A stretch of 64,000 nt of DNA from Streptomyces sp. f51 (GCF_037940415.1 NZ_CP149798.1:2352501-2416500); one strand, 5' to 3'. Shown: positions 1-8,140, counted from the stretch's first letter. Notes: a model not told the origin generated them from the letters alone. Translations and numbers: made by a program.

Positions 1-1776
1 CAGGTCCAGGGTGACGTTCACCCAGTCCTCGTTGCGGGACAGCGGGGTCTCGGGAGAGGTGTCCGCGTCGTCCGGGTCGAAGGTGCGCGGGGAGTAGTCC
101 TCGACCTCCGGCAGCTCCAGCGGCAGCATCGACTCGGGCAGCGAGTGGGCGACGCCGTCCTCGTCGTAGACGATCGGGAAGGGCTCGCCCCAGTAGCGCT
201 GGCGGCTGAACAGCCAGTCGCGCAGCCGGAAGTTGACGGTGCCCGCGCCGATGCCCCGGCGCTCCAGCCACTCCGTGATGCGCGCCTTGGCGTCGACGAC
301 GCCCAGACCGTCCAGGGAGATGTCGTCGCCGGCGGAGTTGACGATCTTCGCGTCGTACGAGGCGAAGGCGTCGTCCCAGGTGGAGGCGTCGGTGCCGCGG
401 TCGTCCGAGGGCTCGACCACACAGCGCATGGGCAGCTCGAAGGCGCGCGCGAACGCGAAGTCGCGGCCGTCGTGCGCCGGGACGGCCATGATCGCGCCGG
501 TGCCGTAGCCCATCAGCACGTAGTCGGCGATGAAGACCGGGACCTTCTCGCCGTTGACCGGGTTGGTGGCGAACGTGCCGGTGAAGACGCCGGTCTTGTC
601 CTTGGCCTCGGCCTGGCGCTCGACGTCGGACTTCGAGGCGGCCTGGGCGCGGTAGGCGGCGACGGCCTCGGCGGGCGTCGCGTGCCCGCCGGTCCACACG
701 TCGTGGGTGCCCTCGGGCCAGGCGTCCGGGGTGAACTTCTCGACCAGCGGGTGTTCCGGGGCCAGGACCATGTACGTGGCGCCGAACAGGGTGTCCTGGC
801 GGGTGGTGAAGACCGTGATCGCTTCGCCGTCGATCGGGAAGTCGACGCGGGCGCCCTCGGAGCGGCCGATCCAGTTGCGCTGCTGGAGCTTGATGGCCTC
901 GGGCCAGTCCAGCGCGTCCAGGTCGTCCAGCAGGCGGTCCGCGTAGGCGGTGATGCGCATGTTCCACTGGCGCAGCTTGGCCTTGAAGACGGGGAAGTTG
1001 CCGCGCTCGGACCGGCCGTCGGAGGTGACCTCCTCGTTGGCCAGGACGGTGCCCAGGCCGGGGCACCAGTTGACCGGCGCGTCGGAGGCGTACGCCAGGC
1101 GGTAGCCGCTCAGGACGTCGGCGCGCTCGCCGGCGCTCAGTTCGTTCCACGCGCGCGTGGTGCCGTCGACGGCGGGGACGGCACGCTCACCGCTCTCGAA
1201 CTGGGCGACCAGGGCGGAGATGGGGCGGGCCTTGTCGGCCTCGTCGTCGTACCAGGAGTTGAAGATCTGGAGGAAGATCCACTGGGTCCACTTGTAGTAC
1301 TCCGGGTCGATCGTGGCGAACGACCGGCGCTTGTCGTGACCCAGGCCCAGCGCGCGCAGTTGGACCTTCATGTTCTCCATGTTGGCCTCGGTGGACACGC
1401 GCGGGTGCGTGCCGGTCTGCACCGCGTACTGCTCGGCGGGCAGGCCGAAGGCGTCGAAGCCCAGGGTGTGCAGGACGTTGTGGCCGGTCATCCGCTGGAA
1501 CCGGGCGTATACATCGGTGGCGATGTAGCCCAGGGGGTGGCCGACGTGCAGACCCGCGCCCGAGGGGTACGGGAACATGTCCATGATGAACTTCTTGGGC
1601 CGGGCGGCCAGCTCGGGGTCCCCGGCCAGGTCACCGGTGGGGTTCGGGGCCTCGTACGTCCCCTGGGCGTCCCAGAAGTCCTGCCAGCGTGCCTCGATGT
1701 CGGCGGCCAGGGCTGCCGTGTAGCGGTGCGGCGCGGCCGACTCGGCGGTGGCGGCAGCGGTGTTCGTCTCGCTCAT
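1..1776 (-). CDS. leuS: Leucyl-tRNA synthetase, C-terminal part cut by window edge
   Basis: Charges tRNA-Leu with leucine in the cytoplasm. The first 592 residues are visible and the gene runs off the left edge. They read as a class Ia synthetase: the [18 protein letters not shown] segment holds the HIGH-type ATP-binding motif near residue 80, followed by the Rossmann fold and the CP1 editing insertion ([12 protein letters not shown] region with its conserved threonine/aspartate context). The KMSKS loop lies beyond the window. ATG at 1776 is preceded by GAGGAC at good spacing. The gene sits behind a leader peptide and terminator described separately, so expression is probably set by leucyl-tRNA supply. 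Confidence 0.97.
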   Translation of the reverse strand, partial: MSETNTAAATAESAAPHRYTAALAADIEARWQDFWDAQGTYEAPNPTGDLAGDPELAARPKKFIMDMFPYPSGAGLHVGHPLGYIATDVYARFQRMTGHNVLHTLGFDAFGLPAEQYAVQTGTHPRVSTEANMENMKVQLRALGLGHDKRRSFATIDPEYYKWTQWIFLQIFNSWYDDEADKARPISALVAQFESGERAVPAVDGTTRAWNELSAGERADVLSGYRLAYASDAPVNWCPGLGTVLANEEVTSDGRSERGNFPVFKAKLRQWNMRITAYADRLLDDLDALDWPEAIKLQQRNWIGRSEGARVDFPIDGEAITVFTTRQDTLFGATYMVLAPEHPLVEKFTPDAWPEGTHDVWTGGHATPAEAVAAYRAQAASKSDVERQAEAKDKTGVFTGTFATNPVNGEKVPVFIADYVLMGYGTGAIMAVPAHDGRDFAFARAFELPMRCVVEPSDDRGTDASTWDDAFASYDAKIVNSAGDDISLDGLGVVDAKARITEWLERRGIGAGTVNFRLRDWLFSRQRYWGEPFPIVYDEDGVAHSLPESMLPLELPEVEDYSPRTFDPDDADTSPETPLSRNEDWVNVTLDL

Positions 1777-1816
1777 GTCCTCAAAGCTCCATCGATCGTC
1801 TCTGCCAGCAGAAATG

Positions 1817-1840
1817 AAAAAACCCCTCGCACAGGAGGGG
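1817..1840 (-). terminator. leuS leader terminator (attenuator)
   Basis: Minus-strand stem CCCCTC/GAGGGG with a 6-nt loop is followed directly by six U residues. It lies between the leader peptide and leuS, about 40 nt before the leuS start. A terminator in this place is expected to stop transcription unless an alternative fold forms. Confidence 0.8.
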
Positions 1841-1844
1841 ACGC

Positions 1845-1893
1845 CGCGCTGATGCCGACCACGATGCGTCAGCGGTCGGGACTGATCAGCGCG
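1845..1893 (-). promoter_or_regulatory. Leader hairpin upstream of the leuS terminator
   Basis: Arms CGCGCTGAT (1885-1893) and ATCAGCGCG (1845-1853) are perfectly complementary and enclose a second pairing, CCGACC with GGTCGG. The promoter-proximal arm covers the last codons and stop of the leader peptide, so a ribosome stalled on the Leu codons or finishing at the stop would change the folding. Which of the competing structures is the anti-terminator was not computed. Confidence 0.65.
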
Positions 1894-1924
1894 GCTCGCT
1901 AAGCAGAAGGCGTACGGCACGCAT
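1886..1924 (-). CDS. leuS leader peptide with three consecutive Leu codons
   Basis: A 12-residue open frame reads [12 protein letters not shown] then TGA. Codons 6-8 are CTT CTG CTT; CTT is rare in such GC-rich DNA, which argues that the Leu run is functional. It ends inside the first arm of a strong hairpin and precedes a U-tailed terminator and leuS, the classic layout of ribosome-mediated attenuation. There is no Shine-Dalgarno sequence, but a -10-like hexamer lies 6 nt before the ATG, so the peptide is probably translated from a leaderless mRNA. Function is inferred from arrangement only. Confidence 0.75.
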   Translation of the reverse strand: MRAVRLLLSEPR

Positions 1925-1930
1925 GGCGTC

Positions 1931-1936
1931 AGGGTA
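1931..1936 (-). promoter_or_regulatory. -10 element of the leuS leader transcript
   Basis: TACCCT on the minus strand is followed by 6 nt and the leader-peptide ATG, placing the predicted +1 on the A of ATG. No convincing -35 hexamer was seen. Confidence 0.5.
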
Positions 1937-2109
1937 CCGCAGGGCCCGCGCGGGCCGCGACGAGGTTCCGGGCGCCACTGATACCCGGAACGGCCCTCGG
2001 CACCCCCGAAGAACGTTGACCGATGTTCAAATTTTACTTCGCTTAACGGACGCTTGCGGACAACACAAAGACCTCATTGCCCTTTGGTAACAACGCAATA
2101 ACTCAAACG

Positions 2110-2140
2110 TTGAGCTCGGCGCCGTTTCTCGACCTAGAGT
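2110..2140 (+). promoter_or_regulatory. Candidate promoter of the cytochrome b/NuoF-like pair
   Basis: TTGAGC (2110-2115) and TAGAGT (2135-2140) are separated by 19 bp, a little longer than ideal. The preceding 100 bp is unusually AT-rich for this chromosome. A GGGAG ribosome-binding site sits before the ATG at 2184. Nothing else was recognised in the 1937-2183 gap. Confidence 0.4.
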
Positions 2141-2183
2141 GCGCCTTCGGGACCGCTTCCCCGAACCGTAGGGAGTACCCCTC

Positions 2184-3473
2184 ATGAACCCTCGTCGTAC
2201 CACCAGCTCGCTTCCCCGGATGGGCCGTTCGGCCTACGGGGCGGCGTCAGCTGCCGTGCTGGTCCTCATACCCGTGATCGTGCTGGCGGGGGGCAGCGCT
2301 GTCCAGGACTTCCTGAACTTCGGCGCCGGCGTCCTGTCACTGGTCTCCCTGACCTGCTCGGTGATCTGGGGCCTGGTCGCCCAGGACCGGCTCCTCCTCG
2401 ACACACGTCAGCGGATCGTCGCGCAGGGCGTCCACCGCGTGACCGCCGTCGCCTCGATCGCGTTCCTCCTGGTCCACGTCACCGTCAAGCTGGCACTGGA
2501 CCACACCGTCCTGATCGCCGCGCTGATCCCCTTCAGCCTCGGTGTGACGGGCCTCGGCGGGCTCATCGGCCTCGGCTCGCTGGCCGGCCTGCTCATGATC
2601 TTCGTAGGCATCACCGGCGCGCTGCGCAATCAGTTCGCCGCACCCGCCGTGGTCGCCGCCCGCTGGCGCGCGATGCACATGCTGGCCTACCCCGCCCTGT
2701 GCGCGGCCCTGGTCCACGGCCTGTTCGCGGGCCGGGCGGCGAAGCCCTTCTTCATGTTCTCGTACGAGCTGTGCCTGGTCGGCGTCATGGGCGCCCTCCT
2801 CCTGCGTGCCGCCCCGAACGCCTTCAAGCACAAGGTGGCGGCGCGGATCCTGGCGCTCACCGGCGGCGGCAGCGCCCGCGGCTTCCGCGAGGAGCTGGAC
2901 GCCTCCCGTGCCGCCGCGATGGAGTCGCCGCAGGGCGCCGGAGGCCGCTCCGAGCGGCGTTCCGCGGGTGCCGACACCCCGTCCCCGCGCCAGGAGCGCA
3001 AGGAGTCCGCGTCCACGCTGTTCGGCGGCGCGCAGGCTGCCGCGGACACGGCCGGCTTCGCGGCGGCCTACAGGACCGTGGCGGCCCCCGGCGACGCACC
3101 GGCGGCCCCCGGGACGCAGCAGTTCCCCATGCCCGTGAACGCGCAGCCCACAGAGACGTTTCCCCGCGTCGGCAACGGCGCCGCGCAGGGCGCCTGGCCC
3201 GTCCCCCAGTCGGCCCCGGTCGGCGAGGCCCCGGCGTCGTCGTACGACCCGCTCCAGGACACCGGATACACCACCCCCGTCTATGGCAATCCGGCCACCG
3301 GAAGCTACGGCACGAGTGATGTGTACAACACCGGTGAGACGAACGCGTCCTACCGCACGTACAACACCAACGACACGTACGACAGCGGTCCCACGACTGA
3401 CGTACTGCCGGGCGCCTTCGACGCTCCTGGCTCCGGTGAATCATGGAATGCCCCTTCCGGAGGCTTTAAGTGA
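2184..3473 (+). CDS. Cytochrome b-like (ferric reductase-type) membrane protein with long disordered tail
   Basis: A 429-residue membrane protein. Residues about 20-210 form five or six hydrophobic helices. H84 and H98 (spacing 14) and H165 and H178 (spacing 13) lie in helices, the arrangement of bis-heme b ligands in ferric reductase-like and cytochrome b proteins. From about residue 215 the chain is hydrophilic, rich in Ala, Pro, Ser and Gly, ending in Tyr/Thr/Asn-rich repeats (YNTGET, YNTNDTY). The stop overlaps the GTG of the next gene (GTGA), so the pair is translationally coupled and probably forms one electron-transfer complex. Substrate and acceptor are unknown. Confidence 0.8.
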   Translation: MNPRRTTSSLPRMGRSAYGAASAAVLVLIPVIVLAGGSAVQDFLNFGAGVLSLVSLTCSVIWGLVAQDRLLLDTRQRIVAQGVHRVTAVASIAFLLVHVTVKLALDHTVLIAALIPFSLGVTGLGGLIGLGSLAGLLMIFVGITGALRNQFAAPAVVAARWRAMHMLAYPALCAALVHGLFAGRAAKPFFMFSYELCLVGVMGALLLRAAPNAFKHKVAARILALTGGGSARGFREELDASRAAAMESPQGAGGRSERRSAGADTPSPRQERKESASTLFGGAQAAADTAGFAAAYRTVAAPGDAPAAPGTQQFPMPVNAQPTETFPRVGNGAAQGAWPVPQSAPVGEAPASSYDPLQDTGYTTPVYGNPATGSYGTSDVYNTGETNASYRTYNTNDTYDSGPTTDVLPGAFDAPGSGESWNAPSGGFK

Positions 3474-5086
3474 ACGAGGCCCTGCCCGACGTCCCGGAAG
3501 TCCGCGTCGTCGGACTTCCGCAGCTCACGTCGGGTTTCGACCTGGTTGAACGCCTTGATCTGCCCATGCACCTGAAGGTGCACGGTCCGCTCGAACCCCT
3601 GGGGGGAGAAGAGCTCGCCAGCCTCGCCGAGGACATCAATCTGAAGGGACGCGGCGGGGCGGGCTTCCCGTTCGGCAAGAAACTGCGCTCGGTGGCCGAA
3701 TCGGCCATCAAGAAGGGCATCCGCCCCGTGGTGGTCGTCAACGGAAGCGAGGACGAACCGGCCTGCCGCAAGGACACGGTGCTCATCAACCGTGCCCCGC
3801 ACCTCATCCTCGACGGCGCCCTCCTGGTCGCGGAGGCCATGGGCGCCCGCACGCTCGTGATCGGCGTGACCCGCGAGTCCACGCAGCGCTCCATGGAAGC
3901 GGCGCTGGCCGAGCGGGGGCTGAGCAACCGCAGGGGCTCGCCCCTGCGCGCGCGCGTGCAGCGCAATCCCGTGCGGATGGTGACCGGCGCGGCCGCGTCG
4001 CTGATCCGCTCGATCGACGGCGGCCCCGCCGTGCCGCCCGGCCGCAAGGTCAGCGCGTCCCAGGCGGGTGTCGGGGGCGCGCCCACCCTGCTGTCGAACG
4101 CCGAGACGTTCGCGCAGCTGGCCATCGCCGCCCGCATCGGCCCCGACCGCTACCGCAACACGGGCCTGTACGACGAGCCCGGCACCGTCCTGCTCACCGT
4201 CTCGGGCGCGGTCGCGCGCCCCATGGTGATCGAGGTCCCCACCGGCGTGCCCCTGCGTTACGTGCTCCAGCTGGCCGGCGCCCCGGCGATGCCCCAGGGC
4301 GTGCTGACCGGCGGGTACCACGGCAAGTGGCTGGACGCGGCGACGGTCAACGACGCGCTCGTCTCGCGGGACTCCCTGGCCGCGGTGGGCGGCGCGCTCG
4401 GCGCCGGCGCGATCCTCCCCATCACCCAGGAGACCTGCCCCCTGGGCGAGTCCCTGCGCGTGGCGCAGTGGCTGGCCGACGAGAGCGCGGGCCAGTGCGG
4501 CCCCTGCTACCTCGGCCTGCCCGCCGCCGCGCGCGGCCTCGCGGACATCCTCAACGGCGGCGGTCCGGCCGCGCTCGAGGCGGTCAAGCAGGTCGCCAAG
4601 TCGGTGAAGCGGCGCGGCGCCTGCTCCCACCCGGACGGTTCGGCGATGTTCATCGAGTCGACCCTGAAGGCGTTCACGGACGACCTGGCCGCGCATGTCC
4701 TCGGAAACGGCTGCGGAAGGCCCGTGGAGGGCGTTCTGCCGCTCTTCGAGGACGGTCAGGTGCCCATGGGCATCCTGAGCGGCCCGGGCCAGCAGGAGGC
4801 GGGTGCCAGCCGCCAGAAGATCTTCGTCGACTGGACCCTGTGCCGTGGGCACGGTCTGTGCGCCGATCTGCTTCCCGAGGTCTTCGAACTGGGCGCCGAC
4901 GGCTTCCCGACCGTGGCACAGGCCCCGGTGCCCCAGTTCGCCGAGGCGAAGGCCCTGCGCGCGGTACGGCGCTGCCCGGCGCTCGCGCTGCGCATCGAGG
5001 AGGACACCAGGGGCGCGTCGCCCTCGCGCAACCTGCCGGTCCTCTCGCAGGGGCGCGGGCGCCGCGCGCTCGGCAGCGGCCGCTGA
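3470..5086 (+). CDS. NuoF-like NAD(P)H/FMN protein fused to a 3Fe-4S-type ferredoxin
   Basis: A 538-residue protein resembling the NADH-oxidising subunit of complex I. The glycine-rich KGRGGAGFPFGKK motif (residues 59-71) and NGSEDEP (91-97) fit the NADH and FMN sites. GQCGPC gives C343 and C346, with C385 as a further cluster ligand. A C-terminal ferredoxin domain (about 450-510) has CRGHGLC (C458, C464) and C502-Pro, with His461 at the position that varies in short actinobacterial ferredoxins. The GTG start overlaps the stop of the membrane cytochrome gene. Inferred flow: NAD(P)H to FMN, Fe-S clusters, then heme b. It is not part of a nuo operon here. Confidence 0.85.
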   Translation: MNEALPDVPEVRVVGLPQLTSGFDLVERLDLPMHLKVHGPLEPLGGEELASLAEDINLKGRGGAGFPFGKKLRSVAESAIKKGIRPVVVVNGSEDEPACRKDTVLINRAPHLILDGALLVAEAMGARTLVIGVTRESTQRSMEAALAERGLSNRRGSPLRARVQRNPVRMVTGAAASLIRSIDGGPAVPPGRKVSASQAGVGGAPTLLSNAETFAQLAIAARIGPDRYRNTGLYDEPGTVLLTVSGAVARPMVIEVPTGVPLRYVLQLAGAPAMPQGVLTGGYHGKWLDAATVNDALVSRDSLAAVGGALGAGAILPITQETCPLGESLRVAQWLADESAGQCGPCYLGLPAAARGLADILNGGGPAALEAVKQVAKSVKRRGACSHPDGSAMFIESTLKAFTDDLAAHVLGNGCGRPVEGVLPLFEDGQVPMGILSGPGQQEAGASRQKIFVDWTLCRGHGLCADLLPEVFELGADGFPTVAQAPVPQFAEAKALRAVRRCPALALRIEEDTRGASPSRNLPVLSQGRGRRALGSGR

Positions 5087-5090
5087 CACG

Positions 5091-5126
5091 AAGGAGCGGG
5101 CCACCAGGAACCGGTGGCCCGCCTTC
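5091..5126 (+). terminator. Terminator after the NuoF-like gene
   Basis: Perfect 10-bp stem GCGGGCCACC/GGTGGCCCGC (5096-5105, 5113-5122), flanked by GAAGG and CCTTC that can extend it, just after the stop codon. Confidence 0.75.
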
Positions 5127-5246
5127 GGCATGTTCGGGCAGATCGCCGTACGGCGTCCGGCAGGTTCCGCCCGAGCCGCCGTGCGGCTTCGCGCCCGGGA
5201 CGCGACGGCCGGCCGGGGTTCCGCGGGACTGCCCGGGGAAACGAAG

Positions 5247-5277
5247 AAGCGGACCACCCTGATCGGGTGATCCGCTT
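5247..5277 (-). terminator. Terminator of the first tRNA-Ala
   Basis: Stem AAGCGGA/TCCGCTT with an inner CACCC/GGGTG pairing lies about 10 bp downstream of the tRNA 3' end on the minus strand. Confidence 0.65.
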
Positions 5278-5287
5278 TCAACGTCTG

Positions 5288-5360
5288 TGGAGCTAAGGAG
5301 AATTGAACTCCTGACCTCCTGCATGCCATGCAGGCGCTCTACCAACTGAGCTATAGCCCC
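5288..5360 (-). tRNA. tRNA-Ala(GGC), copy 1
   Basis: A 73-nt cloverleaf. The acceptor stem GGGGCTA/TAGCTCC contains the G3:U70 pair that marks alanine tRNAs. The D-arm, a 7-nt anticodon loop ATGGCAT (anticodon GGC) on a CCTGC/GCAGG stem, and the TTCAATT T-loop are all present. Discriminator is A73 and no CCA is encoded. It is identical to the copy at 6704-6776. Confidence 0.95.
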
Positions 5361-5798
5361 TCGTGACCACGCGGTCGGACCGCGTTTTCACCGTGTCGCC
5401 CGGTTTCCCCGGCGGCGACGCCAACATTACACGGTCCCCCAGGTGAACCACCAAATCGTTTCCCGTGTGTACCGATTCGGGCTTCATGTCGCATTTTCCG
5501 GAGGCGCCGGCGTGGAGACCGGTCCGCGACCGGGGCGAAGAAGGGGGCTGGGAGGCCCTGGGGGCCCATCAGGCGCCACGCGGGCCCCCGACGGGCTTCA
5601 CGGGCCTCGCCGCGGGCTTCACGCGCCTCACGGCGGCCCGTTCGGCCTCCATGCCTCCAGAGGGGCCGGAGGACGCGCGGGGCCCGCTCCGGGGCCGGCC
5701 AGGTCTCCCGTCCGGGGAGCGGCCGGGAGGAGGCGGGTCCCGGAATCGGAGGACCCCCGGGGCAGATGCCTTCCGGGGGTCGTCGCACGGCCCTGGGG
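5361..5798 (-). other. 438-bp non-coding stretch upstream of tRNA-Ala copy 1
   Basis: No credible gene. It holds the expected promoter of the tRNA and, at about 5560-5720, GC-rich low-complexity sequence with loosely repeated GGGCTTCACG/GGGCCTC words. Open frames here have no family-like features. Confidence 0.5.
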
Positions 5799-6032
5799 TC
5801 AGGCCGTGGCGAAGGAGTAGAACCGCTTGAGCGTGCAGTGCTCGTCGAGGAGCCGTGCGTAGATCGGCTCGCCCTCGAGCTCCCGATACGTCTCGATCGG
5901 GTCGCCTTTTATGATCAGCGCCCGTGCGCATTCCTCGCACCAGTACTGGTAGTCGTGGTTGACCGGCTCCATGTCGCGGACGATCGGCGTACCACTGCCG
6001 CACCAATCGCATTTCCGCCTGTGTGCACCCAT
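5799..6032 (-). CDS. Small zinc-ribbon-like protein, 77 aa
   Basis: Unknown function. Two CxxC pairs (CDWCG near residue 8 and CEEC near residue 33) predict a structural zinc site; the C-terminal half (ALIIKGDPIETYRELEG onward) is acidic and contains one more Cys and several aromatic residues. ATG at 6032 is preferred to the in-frame TTG at 6035. The gene begins 3 nt after the stop of another CxxC mini-protein, so the two are probably co-translated. Such proteins may bind nucleic acid or a protein partner; nothing here decides. Confidence 0.75.
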   Translation of the reverse strand: MGAHRRKCDWCGSGTPIVRDMEPVNHDYQYWCEECARALIIKGDPIETYRELEGEPIYARLLDEHCTLKRFYSFATA

Positions 6033-6035
6033 CAA

Positions 6036-6209
6036 TCAGCTCCAGCTGTGGCCGCAGGCCGTGCACACGTAGGAGATTCCACCGTTGTCACCGAGAACCT
6101 GGGCAACGTGGACCGATCCGCAGGAAGGGCAGTCGAGGAGGGTGGCTTTCTTACGGTTCAGTGCCACTTCGAGGAGATCGTCGACCTCCTCGAGGATGCT
6201 GGCAGGCAT
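6036..6209 (-). CDS. Zinc-ribbon mini-protein, 57 aa
   Basis: Too short to stand out as an ORF, but well supported: ATG at 6209 follows a GGGAGGGAG ribosome-binding site. Residues 1-25 form an acidic/Leu-rich helix (MPASILEEVDDLLEVAL). Two zinc knuckles, CPSCG at 28-32 and CTACG at 49-53, are spaced as in rubredoxin-like or transcription-factor ribbons. Its stop lies 3 nt before the start of the next CxxC protein. No family recognised beyond zinc ribbon; it is perhaps a small regulator of RNA polymerase or ribosome function, which is speculation. Confidence 0.75.
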   Translation of the reverse strand: MPASILEEVDDLLEVALNRKKATLLDCPSCGSVHVAQVLGDNGGISYVCTACGHSWS

Positions 6210-6634
6210 CGCTACTCCCTCCCGTCGGGCCGCGCCCCCTTCCGGCCGTTTGATTCTGCCACGGCCGGAGCAATACGGTCAGCGACGCCTGCGTACCAGT
6301 CCGGACACGGGCACCCGGCGGGGCTGTGGCGGGCGGCGCATTCGAGCACGCCGGGAGCGCGTCCGCAGAGATATACGCCCCACAGACCCCAAGTGACTCA
6401 AGCGGGTTCCCGGTGAATGTGCCGAAGACCACGGCACCCACGGGCGGGGAGAGGACGCGTGACAGGCCTCCGTACGCCGACCCGGCCCATGGACCGCGGC
6501 GACCCGGCCCGCCGACCGCGCCGGTCGGCTCCCGCCGTACCCGAGTGCGCCGGTGCGACGGCCAACTGCGCCCGCCGCGCCGCGTTCTCCGCGGGCGAGG
6601 CACCAACTCGGGGGCGCACAGGGGACGTACAACG
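6210..6634. other. 425-bp intergenic stretch
   Basis: It must contain the promoter of the zinc-ribbon pair. No coding frame with a plausible start and composition, and no clear repeat, was seen. Confidence 0.45.
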
Positions 6635-6668
6635 AAAGATCCCGCTCCCTGACGGGAACGGGATCTTT
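6635..6668 (-). terminator. Terminator of the second tRNA-Ala
   Basis: Perfect 10-bp stem AAAGATCCCG/CGGGATCTTT with a 14-nt loop, 35 bp downstream of the tRNA 3' end on the minus strand. Confidence 0.8.
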
Positions 6669-6703
6669 CATCATTCTTCCGACGGCTCCGAAGAGCCTGT
6701 CCG

Positions 6704-6776
6704 TGGAGCTAAGGAGAATTGAACTCCTGACCTCCTGCATGCCATGCAGGCGCTCTACCAACTGAGCTATAGCCCC
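6704..6776 (-). tRNA. tRNA-Ala(GGC), copy 2
   Basis: Identical over all 73 nt to the tRNA at 5288-5360, with a G3:U70 acceptor pair and anticodon GGC. Its own terminator follows. The two copies are 1.4 kb apart in direct orientation with the zinc-ribbon pair between them. Confidence 0.95.
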
Positions 6777-6867
6777 TTGCGTTCTTCCCGCCCTGCGGGC
6801 CGAACAAGAAGAACTTTAGCCTGCGACCAGCCGGAAAGTGAAATCCGGTCCCGGCGGGCCCGGGTGA

Positions 6868-6887
6868 CCGGACGGAGAGCCGTCCGG
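6868..6887 (-). terminator. Terminator after the histidine phosphatase gene
   Basis: Perfect 8-bp stem CCGGACGG/CCGTCCGG with a 4-nt loop, 6 bp beyond the stop codon. Confidence 0.65.
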
Positions 6888-6893
6888 CGCCCC

Positions 6894-7574
6894 TCAGTCG
6901 TCGTCGCCGAGGACCGGCTCCGGCAGCGTGCCGGCGTTGTGCTCCAGGAGGCGCCAGCCGCGGACGCCCTCGCCGAGGACGGACCAGCAGCAGTTCGACA
7001 GACCGCCGAGGCTCTCCCAGTGCGGGGACTCGAGACCGAGCAGACGGCCGATGGTGGTGCGGATCGTGCCGCCGTGACTGACGACCACGAGGGTGCCGTC
7101 GTCCGGGAGCTTGTCCGCGTGCCGCAGCACCACGGGGGCGGCGCGGTCGGCGACCTCGGTCTCCAGCTCGCCCCCGCCGCGCCGCACCGGCTCACCGCGC
7201 TTCCAGGCGGCGTACTGCTCGCCGTGGCGGGCGATGATCTCCTCGTGCGTCAGGCCCTGCCAGACGCCCGCGTAGGTCTCGCGCAGGCCCTCGTCGTGGG
7301 TGACGTCGAGCCCGGTGAGGGCGGCCAGTTCGGCGGCCGTGTTCGCGGCGCGCTTGAGGTCCGAGGCGACGATGGCGTCGGGCTTCAGGGAGGCGAGGAG
7401 CCGGGCGGCGCGGCGGGCCTGCCCGATTCCCGTCTCGGTCAGCTCGACGTCGGTCGAACCCTGGAAGCGGCGGTCCACGTTCCAGGAGGTCTGGCCGTGC
7501 CGCCACAGGATGACGCGACGGCCACGGCCCGGCTTCCGCTCGTCGGACGCGGCCCCGCGGGCCTCGGTGCTCAC
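6894..7574 (-). CDS. Histidine phosphatase superfamily protein (phosphoglycerate mutase-like)
   Basis: A 226-residue cytoplasmic phosphatase. The phosphohistidine motif WRHGQTSWN lies near residue 24; the second catalytic His and neighbouring Arg/Glu are in the LRETYAGVWQGLTHEE and VVVSHGGTIR segments. Such proteins remove phosphate from small metabolites, and broad-specificity members are often mislabelled mutases. GTG at 7574 overlaps the TGA of rsfS (GTGA), so the two are coupled. The substrate cannot be read from sequence. Confidence 0.88.
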   Translation of the reverse strand: MSTEARGAASDERKPGRGRRVILWRHGQTSWNVDRRFQGSTDVELTETGIGQARRAARLLASLKPDAIVASDLKRAANTAAELAALTGLDVTHDEGLRETYAGVWQGLTHEEIIARHGEQYAAWKRGEPVRRGGGELETEVADRAAPVVLRHADKLPDDGTLVVVSHGGTIRTTIGRLLGLESPHWESLGGLSNCCWSVLGEGVRGWRLLEHNAGTLPEPVLGDDD

Positions 7575-8014
7575 CGCAGTCCTCCCAGGTCGGCGGAGTC
7601 CTCCCCGGCCTGGAACTTGGCGTGCTCGGCGGCCTTGCCGCGGGTGGCCTTGGCCTCCTCGGGCAGGTCCAGCTCCGGGCAGTCCTTCCAGAGCCGCTCC
7701 AGGGCGTAGAAGACGCGCTCCTCGCTGTGCTGGACGTGCACCACGATGTCGACGTAGTCGAGCAGCACCCAGCGGGCCTCGCGGTCGCCCTCGCGGCGCA
7801 CCGGCTTGGCGCCGAGCTCCTTGTTCAGGCGCTCCTCGATCTCGTCGACGATCGACTTGACCTGGCGGTCGTTGGGCGCGGACGCCAGCAGGAAGGCGTC
7901 GGTGATGGAGAGAACATCGCTGACGTCGTAGGCGATGATGTCGTGCGCGAGCTTGTCTGCGGCCGCCTGTGCGGCGGTCTTGATGAGCTCGATGGAGCGG
8001 TCCGTGGCGGTCAC
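7571..8014 (-). CDS. rsfS: Ribosomal silencing factor RsfS
   Basis: A 147-residue protein of the RsfS/Iojap (DUF143) family. It binds L14 on the 50S subunit and blocks subunit joining in starved cells. The family core is clear: DIIAYDVSDVLSITDAFLL, then RQVKSIVDEIE and WVLLDYVDIVVHV. GTG at 8014 gives the normal length; an upstream extension in frame lacks family similarity. It is coupled to the histidine phosphatase downstream. A terminator separates it from the LCP gene, so it should have its own promoter in 8015-8093. Confidence 0.93.
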   Translation of the reverse strand: MTATDRSIELIKTAAQAAADKLAHDIIAYDVSDVLSITDAFLLASAPNDRQVKSIVDEIEERLNKELGAKPVRREGDREARWVLLDYVDIVVHVQHSEERVFYALERLWKDCPELDLPEEAKATRGKAAEHAKFQAGEDSADLGGLR

Positions 8015-8093
8015 TACGCGGCTTTCCGTCGGCGGTCGGTTACGACTCAAGGGTCTCACGGACCGCCGAGGACACCCCACGCGTTTCTCCGGC

Positions 8094-8122
8094 CACGCCC
8101 CGGGACCGTCCCCCGGGGCGTG
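8094..8122 (-). terminator. Terminator between the LCP gene and rsfS
   Basis: Perfect 11-bp stem CACGCCCCGGG/CCCGGGGCGTG with a 7-nt loop, 18 bp after the LCP stop codon. It splits nadD-LCP from rsfS-phosphatase. Confidence 0.75.
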
Positions 8123-8140
8123 AAGCCGGTCACCCCCGGG

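Noticed and set aside
145..1902. Long plus-strand frame opposite leuS, and similar long frames opposite the NuoF-like gene, the LCP gene, proA, the radical SAM gene and valS
   Set aside because: High-GC third-position bias keeps the antisense frame open; none has a ribosome-binding site, family motif or normal residue composition.
1777..1924. T-box riboswitch before leuS
   Set aside because: No T-box core sequence or specifier loop was seen; the Leu-codon leader peptide explains the terminator better. valS has a -10 box directly at its start codon and thus no room for a leader.
5288..5360. Reading the tRNA-Ala anticodon as TGC
   Set aside because: The 5-bp stem CCTGC/GCAGG fixes the loop as ATGGCAT, so positions 34-36 are GGC.
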